Source: Neckera pumila | Lineage: Eukaryota > Streptophyta > Bryopsida > Hypnales > Neckeraceae | Direction of reading: 5' to 3' | NCBI GenBank assembly: GCA_963969595.1 | Contig: OZ018411.1 | Span: forward strand, 7,380,501-7,444,500 | Length of the DNA: 64,000 bases | Part shown: piece after piece, positions 40,001-51,900 of the stretch | How positions within the stretch are numbered: the stretch's first letter is position 1 | How the letters are laid out: each line of letters starts with the position of its first letter | The notes under the pieces: generated by a model | What the model saw: only the letters and a program-made list of their open reading frames with translations | Databases searched by the model: none | What the model was told of the DNA's origin: nothing | Made by a program: the position numbers and the translations under genes

Positions 40001-40691
40001 TTGCCAAAGTAATAATGAACAATCCATTGAGGGGAATATAGAGGACAAGCTCAAGCAAAGGAGTCTAACTTTGCTATAAAAAATGATTGCTCCTCAGCTC
40101 AGGTAAAAGGGTCACCTTTTAAAAAAATTACCCCACCACCACCAAAATTCAAGTACATTGAAATATATGTGAATGTATACAAATATATAAGAATAAATGC
40201 AAGGATACATATACGTTGCAGAAAAAAATGGATGTACCATTTACGTATTTGAATTTTTTTCTTATTTGAAAAATGGGTGTACCATCCACATATTTGAATT
40301 TGTACCACCTTGTTGGTTGTATTGGATATCTGTTGAACATTTTAACAAACTAGAAATTCCTATAATATGCTTGAATATTCTTGATTATTTCAAATATATT
40401 CGAAATATTTCTTTGTTAGATAGACACGAGCTTATATCAATGCCTTATACATCTTGTTAGACATAATGTAAGACAACCCTACCAATGAGTAATTGGTGAT
40501 TGGCGCCACATAATCCACATTTCATCTTATGAACAAGTTAGTGTGAACTAATTCTACATGGCATCAAATTTGTTACCACTTGGCTAAATTTTCAAGGTAT
40601 TGAAATTAAATGCACCTAAAATTGACCCTAGGTTGCTTGGATCTTCCGAATAAAGATCGTGCAGTTTAGGCAATAATTTGTAGGGCTTAGT
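37011..40691. other. AT-rich intergenic DNA, no gene seen
   Basis: Very AT-rich, with frames under 95 codons and no recognisable domain. A reverse-oriented fragment of the dispersed repeat may lie near 39890-39960. Confidence 0.4.
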
Positions 40692-41580
40692 TTAACCTCT
40701 AATGACCAACGTCTTTTTGCTGCCAAAAAATATTTAAAATTGCCATTTCTATAGCAAAGAGTAAAAAATAGTTGAAAATGGTTTTCTTTGCACATTTTAC
40801 ACGACATTTTACCATAGGATCATATACTTGATTAGTATAAGAATGTGTGAAAAAAATTACAAAAAATTTGACCATAAAAATTGCAAGATATTTGCGTTTA
40901 AAGTGAAAATACAAATTTTTTAATATATTGCAGAACTAGATTATTTGACTTTCAACCTCCTTAACTTTAGTTTTTGCACTATAAAGTTTTGAGCTTTAAA
41001 TCCTTATGGTGGAGAATTGAATTGAGAATCTAGGGGGAAAAAAATTCAAAAAAACTAATTTTTTACCCTTTAAAAATTTGTTAAGTAGAAGTAGGTATAA
41101 GATAGAAGGAAAACCTAAATTATTAATACCTCTAAAGATGGAATTAAATGGCACTAATCCCAATGGAAGATTGTTTCAAAAGCAAACTAAACTATAGAAA
41201 TCCTTTTTCATTGAAAAATTGTAAAAATTGCATTTAGAAATGGATCCTACAGTTTATTTTTTCAAAAAAATGCTCCAATTGTCCGAAAAACAAGATTGTC
41301 CATAAATTTCTCATCACAAATCCAAATGGAAGGAATCAAAGCATTCCATGTAGACAAAAATATATTCTATGATAATTTTATTTTTATTTTTAAATTCACA
41401 TTTTTGTGAAATTTTTTTTACTGCCCCCTTTCCCTAACTTTGAGCTTATTTGGCCATAACTTTTGTTCTTGGGCACCGATTGAAAAAAGAATTACATTCC
41501 CACAAAGCTAATCAATTTTTCTATCTTCAAAAAGAATAAAAAAATAAAGACAAAAATTGAAACCATAGGTACTTGTCCAA
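40692..41580 (-). mobile_element. TTAA-family element, one end lost
   Basis: It starts TTAACCTCTAATGACCAACG and follows the reverse-orientation order of 63028-63955: gccatttctatagcaaagag, accataggatcatata, gcaagatatttgcgtttaaag, ccataacttttgttcttgggca, and finally ataggtacttgtcc near 41570. The terminal approximately 40 bp with the second TTAA are missing; a 20-bp 'ctctcctattgtgttca' duplication follows. Confidence 0.65.
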
Positions 41581-41982
41581 TTACCTCTCCTATTGTGTTC
41601 ACCTCTCCTATTGTGTTCATCTTTCCTAAAAGTTTTGGGTCTTTGAATCCAATTTTGTATCCAAATTTGAATTTAAAATTTCAAAGTTTCATCATAGGTG
41701 GCAAACAAAAAATTCCAGTATTTTCTACTAGTGTAAAAATGTAGACTACAAATGACCACTTTAGTAAGTAACTGAACGTCCTGTGTGATTTACTTATGCT
41801 GCAAAACTTGCATAACATTATTAAGCAATGCTGGTGGGTCTCCTTTTGCTCCCCCCAAATGTGGAGCCCCCCCAACCAATAGCTCTCTCCCACTTTGCAA
41901 TGTACAGTTTACATTCTATACTAGCCAATAGTTCCCAGCAACACTGACACGACCCTGATAAAGTATTAGGCAATGCCCGCAT

Positions 41983-42066
41983 CGTCGGGCATTGCGCCAA
42001 ATAATCGGCCAACAAGGAGAGTGGAGCCCGACGAGGAGGGCCAATTATTTGGTGCAATGCCCGACG
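41983..42066. repeat. Long perfect-type hairpin upstream of AK6
   Basis: A 28-nt arm (41983-42010, starting CGTCGGGCATTGCGCC) pairs with 42039-42066 with only two or three mismatches around a 28-nt loop. Extra CAATGCCCG words flank it at 41970 and in inverted form at 42076. It may be a small foldback element. Confidence 0.75.
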
Positions 42067-42143
42067 ATAATGGTATTGCCCGACGTAAATCACGACTAAA
42101 AGAGGAGATAAAATTGGATGAAACGATGAGCCAGATGAAGAAT

Positions 42144-42191
42144 CCGTAATCCCCGATTACGCGGTTTTGCCCGTGTAATCAAGGATTACGG
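42144..42191. repeat. Hairpin with repeated GTAATC/GATTAC words
   Basis: CCGTAATCCCCGATTACGCGG (42144-42164) can pair with 42170-42191. Each arm also holds its own small GTAATC/GATTAC palindrome. It lies about 480 bp upstream of the AK6 start codon. Confidence 0.65.
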
Positions 42192-42672
42192 CACAGAAGC
42201 TTCCCGCTAATTGAATGGGACGGGAACCAGGAGTGGTTTACGTCGCAGCTAACAAGCCAATCGGAGCATGTGGAATTAAACTAAAGTTCCTCCATGGAAT
42301 AAAGGGAGGAATTATACCTCCTTCCAGGGGGTACAAACTATCCCAGTTGACAATGGTCAGTGACCGGACTGATTTTTTTGTTTTGAAAATTCTCCTGACG
42401 GACGTAGTTTACGATAAAGCAAAAGGTGAAGTGCAAAAGGAAGGTCGCGGTGATTTGTGCCGTGCCTTTGATCTGATCAGTCAGCTTTTTGTCCAGGATT
42501 AGGGTTAGGGCAGGGGAGCGTCGAATGCACGCACAGATTGCGGGAGTGGAGTACCGAGGATGGGGCGTCCCAATCCATGCAGGTCTTCGTCGTCGTGAAA
42601 GTGTTGCCAAGCAAAATTCTTCAGCCAGTAAGTTAGTGTGAGACAGGAAATTCGTGAAAAGAAAGAGACGAG

Positions 42673-43776
42673 ATGGCGCGGTCGAAGCCCAACATTCTGG
42701 TCACGGGGACGCCGGGGACGGGGAAGACCTCCACCTGCTCCTTGTTGGCCGACGCCGTAGGGCTGAATCACATCAATTGCGGGGACTTGGTGAAATCGAA
42801 ATCGCTTCACGACGGCTGGGACGATGAGCTGGAATGCTTCATCGTCAACGATGATTTGGTGAGAATTCATATACTGTAATTCAGGTCTTCATCTGCATTG
42901 AATTGAAGAATGTTTGGTTTTGGGTTGTGATAATTGGGTTTTGTTGATTTGACTGATGATGGATGAATGTTCAGCTTATCGACGAGATGGAGGATATGGT
43001 GAAGGCCGGTGGCAATCTTGTGGACTACCATAGTTGTGACATTTTTCCGGAACGTTGGTTTGACGCTGTCGTGGTGTTACAAACGGACAACGGAGTGCTG
43101 TATGAGCGCCTCACGAACAGGTCAGTGTGTATGCTAAGCTTGGGCAAATGACCTGATTGAAGATTTTCGATTGCTTGTTCATTTTTGTTTTTGTGTTTGT
43201 TTTATGTTTCCATATGGTAGAATTGAGGTTATTTCAATTGAGAAGAAGTACACGTCGTGAATTTAGAACGCTGCAGCGCCCTGTCTAGGAATTTTCCTTT
43301 TTTTCTATGAAATTTTGAGTGTTGGTCTTGCGCGGTCATGTGTGATTCTCAGTGTCCAGTACAACAGGAGATTCAGGAGATTCATGGCAGTGTTCAGTTT
43401 TTCTGTTACGCTTTGAAGGACCTTTTGTTTCTAACCGAAATCGATGCTCTGTGTCATCAGATACTTTAAATTTAGCTTGAATAGCGGTTTTTATGTGCTT
43501 CTGAGATTCAGCTTCCATCAGCGATTGCGATGATGTTCCCCATTACTGAACTGCTTGTTGCCGTGTGGGATGAACAGAGGATATATGGGTCCTAAACTTC
43601 AGAACAACATGGAATGTGAAATATTCCAAGTACTTTTGGAGGAGGCTCGTGAGAATTATGTGCCGGAAATAGTAAGAGCCTTGCCGAGCAATACCATAGA
43701 AGACATGAGCAATAACGTGGAGGTTCTCGGTAGCTGGATCAGGGCCTGGTCACCACCTGCGACGGCCCCATCTTGA
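42673..43776 (+). CDS. AK6: Adenylate kinase isoenzyme 6 (AK6/Fap7-type), 3 exons
   Basis: A nuclear P-loop NMP kinase that converts ATP + AMP to 2 ADP. In yeast and plants its orthologues (Fap7, AK6) also act in small ribosomal subunit (18S) maturation through Rps14; this second role is known for the family, not shown here. Exons are 42673-42858, 42975-43120 and 43578-43776, giving 531 nt and 176 residues, the family's usual length. All introns are GT-AG; the first junction falls between codons, the second inside the Arg of LTNRGYM. The Walker A motif GTPGTGKT is at residues 12-19. The NMP-binding segment ([18 protein letters not shown]), [15 protein letters not shown], the LID region ([15 protein letters not shown]) and the C-terminal [12 protein letters not shown] are all recognisable. 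The ATG at 42673 follows a purine-rich leader (gaaaagaaagagacgag) and begins MARSKPNIL, as in plant orthologues. No defect seen. Confidence 0.96.
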
Positions 43777-46700
43777 GCTTTAACTACTGTAGCTGTAAAT
43801 CATTCAAGTCATCAGCTTTCTTGTAGGTTTGCAGTATTCGCTCTGCAATTTGTCAGTATGCAAAACTCCACCAGTGAATTTCGCATATAAACTATGCATG
43901 CTTCGTTTCGTTGTACCTGCTGATTTGCCTGCAGTTTTAGACAGGCTTACACAGAAAGTACTCCGTACTAGTTAGAAAGAGGCGTATGTGGCCTTTAATT
44001 TGATCTGAAGCTTGGAAGAGGTCTGCTTATGTCTGCAATCGAGATTTCTCAACTGAACCCAAACATCTCCTCCATTTCAGAAGGACCGACCAGATCATAC
44101 GGAACACTGGACATGATCCTTTGTGAGGACGTTTATAGAATTTTCGCATTGTCGGGTTTTTCTTACTATCAAACTTGGAATTAAGCAGTCATGGCAGTTT
44201 TTGCCTCTGTACCGCTTCCATTTCTCTTGGTCAGGAGTATCACAATTGTGAGAAAGTTGTCTGATATGAATTCTTTGAAATTAACCTGCAATCGGCAAAT
44301 ATAATACAGGAAAGATGGTATGAACATGGGCAAAGTCGGACACAGCAGCGCCGTTTGGGAGGGGTTGTAGTAGGTGCTCAGAGAAATCTTGTCATAAGTA
44401 GGCTTCAAAAACCAGAATGCTGAAGTCAAAAAGATGCATCTTTGAATTTGCTGCGTTCATGGTGACGCCATCCCTGCTCCCGCGCTGTGTGTGGTGGAGC
44501 TGTGGAGGAGTCACGGGTTCCCCTGAGAGATCTCTGCAGGACCTGCTCCCACCGACCACTTTCCCTTTTTATGGCCCTAGGACAATCAACCTCGGCAGCC
44601 CAGTTCACAACAACCGAAGCACACATTGGAAACAGCAATTATACACATGGTTCTGATCTCTTTTCATTCAACTGTAGGGTCACAGGGCAGTGGTAGCGTC
44701 TCCAGTCTGTTATGTATCGCTTCAAGGCCTTGTCGACATTAATTCTAGAATCATGATTAACGTATTATCTTTGTTTTATTTTGCTGCTCACATCTTTGCC
44801 AGCAATTTGCGGTCATACTGATTGTCTCCGATCATTCAGTGTGCACAATTGCAATGATCTGGCTACTCAATGAAATGTGTTCTATTGTGTTAGACTATCA
44901 TGCGTCTGAGTCCAAGAAGGATAACGTACCGTATACTTGCGGGTTTTCAATAATATTGACGACTGGGTAATACGAGTCAAGGTATATGAGTCGCCCTCTG
45001 TGAAAGTTCGGCTTCAGTTCATTGTTAATCAAAATCGATTAACTTATTGAAGTTCACTACAACAGCACTAAGCCTCTCTACGCAACTGGATGTGCCGCAT
45101 TGCCGTACAAGGTGATCTGTGACGGCAAATACCCAAGCTGGGGTGGGAGATTGGCACAAATGGGAGAGTCATGTAGATGTTGGAATTGGGTGATTGACTA
45201 TAATCACCATGGTTGTTAGGTGTAAGTCAGACTCACTAGATGGAATCAAGTATAAATTTGCAAATCTCAAAAACTTTTCACACAATATCAGCAATGAGAA
45301 CGGCACAAAAACTCCCTTCTTAGCATGTGAGATGCTTTGCTTATTAACCATCCTTTGAGGCACATGAAAGGCTTAGAGAATTGCAAGCGTTTCCCTATCA
45401 AATGCCATGTCAATGCAGATTGCCCAGGCTCACAATTTGAGAATGTGGGGTTGGACAAAAACCCCACTCATGCTTGGTGTGATGGCCTGATAAGAGCTAG
45501 ATTTAGTTTATTGCTTGATTCAAGGGAGGCATTGTTCATTTTCCAAAACTCTAGAGCCACTATTTTACCAACCATTCTTCCAAATTTGGACTTTTTGACA
45601 ACAAAACAGAGTAACAAGAAGATCCAAATGCAAATGACCGGGCATGGTAGGATGGTGTCTGGAGCTTGATTTTGAGCAGGCTTGGACTAATATTGGATTT
45701 GAGTGTGCACATGCTAGAGAACTAAATTGTAGTCAGGTCGAGCTTGCTTATAAGGAAACGCTAGCAATGTTCTTATAAGTTAACTCAGAGAAAAAAATGA
45801 ACTTTACAAGGGTGCACAATGATGAAACTATCGACTCAAGCTCCAATGATAAGCTAGGCCATCATTAGGCCATCTTGTAATCTTTTTCCATCAAGCAAAC
45901 ATCATATACCAAAGGACACCAATGACAACACAAAATAAGAGCCACTACAATTTAGTTATTTTGGTAGAAAATATAGAAATTAATTCAACTCGTGCAAGGA
46001 TTTCAATAGTGGGAGATCCTCACACTAATTAGGGAGAACGCTAGATACATGTAGAGTTATCAGTGTAAATAAGTGAATGAAAGTAGATGCAATTTGAATG
46101 AATGTCGAGGAACGGTGGATGACAATCATGTCATTTGAGATAATATTAAAGTATTATAGATCACATTATACTGGGTCTTAAAACACTATAAACGTCCACA
46201 TTAGTCTGCCTTTCAAAATTTCATATTATTTTTAAATTAGTGTAAGTTAGTTTTAATATTGCGGAGTGCACTAATTGAATTAACTTGTACAATACAATGC
46301 AATAACATTTAAACCTACACTAATTTAACTTTTATGGGCTCTAAAATCCTATGGATAGTATGGATGATGAATATAGTACTTCAAGACAAGGTTTTGTTCA
46401 AATCATTTATATTCATTCAAAGTAATACTTGAATATTTTAAAGACAACCTTCATTTATGACCAATTATGTAGTTACAATCGTACAAATTTATTTTTCAAA
46501 TTCAAACTGTTTGAAGATGTTTGTGAAGGTTTATATTTGACTTTGAAGTTTAAATCCTTAGATTAATTTGTATGCCTTAATTTGTATGCCTTCGTCTTCT
46601 AAATAAGCATCTAATATAAATGATCTATTAAAATAGTCTTGAATTTTTTTATCAAGGCCACATATTAGCATTGACAAATAGGAATGGGTATTCTAGTAAA

Positions 46701-48650
46701 TTTCCATACAAATGTTGAAAGTTTAGTGCAAAACTAATGAAAATCAAGCGTTTCATTCACATCAAATGTATAATGGGACGTATATTTAATTGTGTACCAT
46801 AGTGTGCTAATGTGCTCTGTTGCATAATAATGTAATAATAACAATAGTCAAGTTTACATTAGATCAGCTCATGTTGAAATTGGGAAGGAAAGGGTCAGAA
46901 TTGGGTTGAAAAATAGTGATAATATGAATTCAATCAACACCATCATATATGTTCTACATTTGGCAAAAGGTTCATTTGAATGTTATTTAACAATCTCAAG
47001 GAATGTTTTTAGATTGCCATACAAACGTTCAAGGAATTAAGAGAGCCACATTAACATTCAAATAGATGAAAATAGTCCCCTCTTAGGAACAACAATGATA
47101 AATACTACTACCTTTGTGCCAAAATGATCTTCCTATTGGACAAAATATTCCGGATTAAGACTAAAAATAACATTTTAAAGACATGTTGTGCATTGTAAGT
47201 AGAATTCTATATATTCTTACCGCCCAAGAAACTTTGAGTTTTAGAGCCTTTTCAAAGTATAGTTTTGGAGTAATGAAAAGTAGAATTTTGGAGACATTTT
47301 CAAAGAGCACCAACAGACATTTAATTGTTGAGTGTGAGGCTTTCATTTTAAGGGCATTTAGTACGTGCCCAAGACTATGTATGGACCTCTATTTCATCTC
47401 CCAAAGCTTCATTTCCTCCAATTGGGAAATTCTAAAAGAAATGCAAAAAATAAGAATAAACAATGTTGATTGATCCCTACAATCACTTCATTTGTCTTTC
47501 GATTGATGATTGCATGGATGGAGGGAAAACTACTACTCAAAGTTATTTTGCTAATCCCAAAAAGAAATTGGGAAAGCCAATTTTGACTTATTCCAATGCC
47601 ACAATGTACAACAGGAAGATCATTTTGAGACAAAAATTAAGGCCAACAAGATCATTATGGGACGAAAGGAGTATATTTTTGCTCTAATCACTTGCAATGA
47701 ATCTTTTTTTCTTACACTAAATCAAGTTGACTAAATTATATGCAAAATATTCCCAATTTTCCATTCGATTGCAAAAGAATTTGTGAATGTAATAAATCTA
47801 AATTTGCGCAATAGATCATCATGTCTTAGTTTTTACCATTGAGGCCAAAGTAGAGTATCTACACTAATGCCAAATTAAAACCATTTGAAACAATCCTTAT
47901 TAAAAAAGTGAAACAAATGTTTATAGGCAAAGTCTAAACTCAATTACAAATTATATTTACCAATAGATTAGTAGAAATAAATAAACAATAAAAATGAAAG
48001 TATTTCAAGAATTTTAGAATTTCTTAGAATTTGTAAAGTCAAGGCACATCTTTGAATTGACTTCAAAAAGACTCAAAACCTTTTGCTAAAGGCTCTACTA
48101 CTTGACAACCATGTTGGGTCATGTGAAGCTAATAACATTGTACATGGACGATCAATGTTCACATTGGTAACACCTCAAAAGACCCCTCTACCAATATATG
48201 GCCAAAGGGGAGTGGAGGGTTGTAAATTGCAGACTCTCAATGCCTAAAAATATCTACATCAAAATCTATAAGAAATGGTAGGGACTTCATAGAAGGAACC
48301 ACACACTGTGGAAGACAAGAATCCAATAGATCACAATGTGCCAACGTGAAACTGTTGAAGTGGGACTACTAAGGTCACTTTTGGATGTCAAGGCAATAGA
48401 GGCCCTGTCCCGTTGATCAGGATCAGATATAATAAGAAAGAAATGACAACTATTTCTGGTCGTTCATTGAACAAAAGGGATCTATGAACTCCGTATCATA
48501 CTAAATTACCATCACTTGCAAATCTCGTACATGGATGAAACACAGTAAAGTAAAACTAAAATTGTCCCACCTCTATTACTTATGGAAGATCAATGTCAAA
48601 GACAAAAAAAAGTAGAGCAGAAGAATCAGTCTGGCAGGCATATTAGTTTT
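43777..48650. other. Intergenic DNA between AK6 and PP4R3
   Basis: The first several hundred bases probably hold the AK6 3' UTR. No other gene is recognised; the longest frame (45337-45669) has no domain. From about 45.7 kb on the DNA is AT-rich. One Stowaway-like element is listed separately. Confidence 0.4.
47105..47671. mobile_element. Possible Stowaway-like MITE (567 bp)
   Basis: The left end TA-CTACTACCTTTGTGCCAAAAT and the inverted right end TA-CTCCTTTCGTCCCATAAT share the CTCC.TY.GTCCCA pattern and continue with AATGATCTT on both sides. TA flanks both ends. The repeats are diverged, so this is tentative. Confidence 0.5.
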
Positions 48651-48977
48651 GACCGAGACAGTTACAACAATTCTGCCTCGAGAGACCACAGATGTCATTG
48701 TTCAATTGAGGTTCCTTACAATGAGCTCCGCCCTAATAATCGGTGCTAGACTAACCCCGGAAAACCAGCCTGGTCTGAGAACTGTAATGGTGCGCTCCAG
48801 AATATTACTCCCAAGCATGCCGTGTCTAAAAGGTGCTGGGAAGAGAAAGGAGCATGTGACGATAGAATTGGTAGCAAGGACAAAATCTCGTCAATAGACA
48901 AAAGACAATTACAATTGAGATAAAGCTCAAGAGAAGCTATGTACGAGTGGTGCAGAACTGCAGAGAATTGGCCCACC

Positions 48978-51900
48978 TTATCGAACAGTGAAGGGGCCTG
49001 GTGATGTTGGTGAGACAGCCCTCAGAAGGTCGGTACTCAAGCTAGTCAGTTTTTTATTTTCACTTTCTAAGCTGCCGTTAGGGAGCTCCTGGGTGACACC
49101 ACTAGTAGTAGAGTTACCCTTGATGGAACCAGTTCCATGATCTTCCCTCTTTACAGCAGCATTTGCTGTCCCATTGCAATCTTGCCCACAGGAGTTGCCT
49201 CTTCCGTTTTCACTTGTGCATCCCACTGCTGTTATGTTGAGCAACGTATCATCTGAATTGACTCGAATCTCGGGACCATTCCCACCGACACCTCTAGTCA
49301 AGCTGCGCGTTCCATTGCACAGGCTTGGGTCCTCATGACTTCCTGCGAATTCACCTTCATGGCCACTGGTTTTCACAATTAAAGAGTTTGCAGACCCGTT
49401 CGCAGTCCTGCTTAGATTATTTGCCACCATGGATGAACAATCCGCACTTCGTGGGAGTGTGTTCGCTTTGCCATTTGCACATAAGAGATCTCCAGCAATT
49501 CCTGCATCCCCGCCGCTGCAGGAATTGTCTCCATCAACATGGTTTGCTTTTGAGACAGGATGCAAATCTGAATCCAAGGTCCGCTGGTCAATGACAGCAC
49601 CGTTTCCTGGAAGCTCTACAGACTTTAGCTCTTCGCAGGGGAATATCTTAGAACTGTCTGGTCGTGATGCGTGACCCTCGGGGGACGTGAGTCCTTGAGA
49701 ACACTTCCTCATCAGTTCTGAGGACTCTTGAACCTCAGCACCCCTCCTAGAGGGCGCCAGTTCATCTGCATCATCAATGCTAGTCAAATTTCTGACGTCG
49801 CTGGAGCGTTCAGTTGCCTGCCCAATTCCAGGTCTCTGTCTCTTTGAGACAACTGCATCAGTCTGCTCCAAATCTGGTGCAGGAGGCGACTTCCGTTTGG
49901 CAGCTGATGCATCTTCTAAATTTGACCAGATTGGATCTGAAAGTGGGATTGACGTAAGCAGGCTATTAGACTCTTTTTCCAACACCTCGCCTCCATCTTT
50001 TCCATTGTTACTCGCATTCACGGGAACATCCTCCTCCTCATCTTCATAATCTACTAAGCCAAACATGTTACCCCTGAAAAAATAACAAGTCTTTAGCCCC
50101 TTAATGCCAGAGCGGCCATGAATGGCTGATGAAATACTCTTGAGCCGATTTCACCTATCATAATTAAAGCAAAGCCAGCGTCAAGCTCATCATACATATA
50201 TCTAATTAGATTCAAGCACTATAGGCACTCAGGGGTTAGAGAAGTCATAACGATGAAAACAACCAGCCCAAACCTTCACCCCAGATGTCTATAGAAAATG
50301 ATAAATGATAAATGTCCAAAGTCATGTCTATAGAAGACATGTAAGTTAATTATCTTTATTACTTATTTTTAATCGTGGACTTCCTATTTGGGGCTAGGCG
50401 GGGTTCATATAGTACACCTTTGGCCAAAGTCACTTTGCTAACACCGCTCCTGACACCAAGTGCGAGAGAAACTTAACGCCTATATGCTCAAGACACCAAA
50501 TTCTGGTGTGGACAAAACTTCGAAGTTCAATAAAATCTTATTTTACGTACAATTTTTAGGATCAAAAATCTGATTTTCAAAAAAAATTATTTATGATTTC
50601 TCTACACAAGATTTTGTGCAATGGTTTCCATTGCAAATTTTGATTTTCTAGTGTTAGCCTCAAATACACCAGATCTTGAGAAAAAAATCACGTTGGAAAT
50701 TCATTTAAGAAAATTATAGAGTATATTTTGAGAAGCAGTAAATTGATTACAGTTACACACACTATGTCCTTTAATCTCATATTTTTTTCATGACCTCAAT
50801 TTTTGATTTGACATGTAAAAAAGGATTGAAAGACTTCAATTCACTTTCGAGTTTTTACCCCCCTCGTGATCAAACATAATTATCTTTCAATCTGAATGTG
50901 ATATTGTTGTGTTTTCTTTCTTAAGTAATCCATAACACATCTAGATTAAGATTGCATGGTTACAATTCAAAATAGATTGACAAAACTTATCAAAACTTAG
51001 GCTTTTTGTTTAGTTTAGAACAAACTCCAAGAAGCTCCAAAAAATGCCTTGCGCATTTGGGCATTTAAGGGTTAAAACCGCCTTTCCGACCCATTTACCT
51101 TAGGAATGACAACATTATCAATAAAAAGAAAGTGAAATCGTCATCACAAGGCAAGAATAAACGATCAAAGTCTCTGATCGGTTAAATAAGACATTTGCAA
51201 CAAAACTGACCTGTATGGTACATTGCTCACTGCAATGTTCTTGCTGATTAGTATCACTGCCTTAGGTGATTGCTGACCTGCAGATGTTCTCAGTTTTGCA
51301 GATGCTGAATCCTCCTCTTCATCACTAAAAACAAATCATGTAAACCACAAAGTCACGCGCCATAAATTTTAAATTTTTTATGCAAAGGGATGTCTAAGAA
51401 AAGCTGGGAAAGGGTACTTAAAGCTGGTCAAAAATGTTCACTAGGTCAGATTCTAACACCTAGTACTTACGTGGCGCACAAGAAATTGTAGAATACACTA
51501 AGCTGCTGTGCAACGGGTAAAATGGCATATGTCCCATTAATAGTACAACCACTTGAATGTACAGAATGCCACCAAAATCACCTAAGAGATCTCTGGCCTG
51601 GAGAACCGGTTTTGTTGAGTAATCCAGCGTTGGTTGATTTCAGTTCTGAGGATGGCCTCAATTTAGCTGTAGATGTGTCCTCCTCGTCATCACTGCGTGA
51701 GAAAGCGAACAGAAATGACTCAGCGTCTCATGGACTGATACAGCAGAAAATAGCAGAAAATACAAAATATCATACAGTTACAACAGATAAACAAGGAGAC
51801 TAAAAGTTTCAACAGTGTTATACTAAGGCGCAACCAAAAACCAACTCAAATGATCTCCTAACAATGCAAAAATTTGCTGTAATGCAATTCATACCTATCT

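Noticed and set aside
45337..45669. 110-codon plus-strand frame
   Set aside because: No recognisable motif, no splice partner found, and it lies in intergenic DNA. It could be a decayed transposon piece but nothing supports a call.
50101..51075. A full TTAA-family element in the last intron of PP4R3
   Set aside because: The right end (AAGGGTTAA) is suggestive, but the left end does not show CCCC after TTAA and the interior words of the family are not present.
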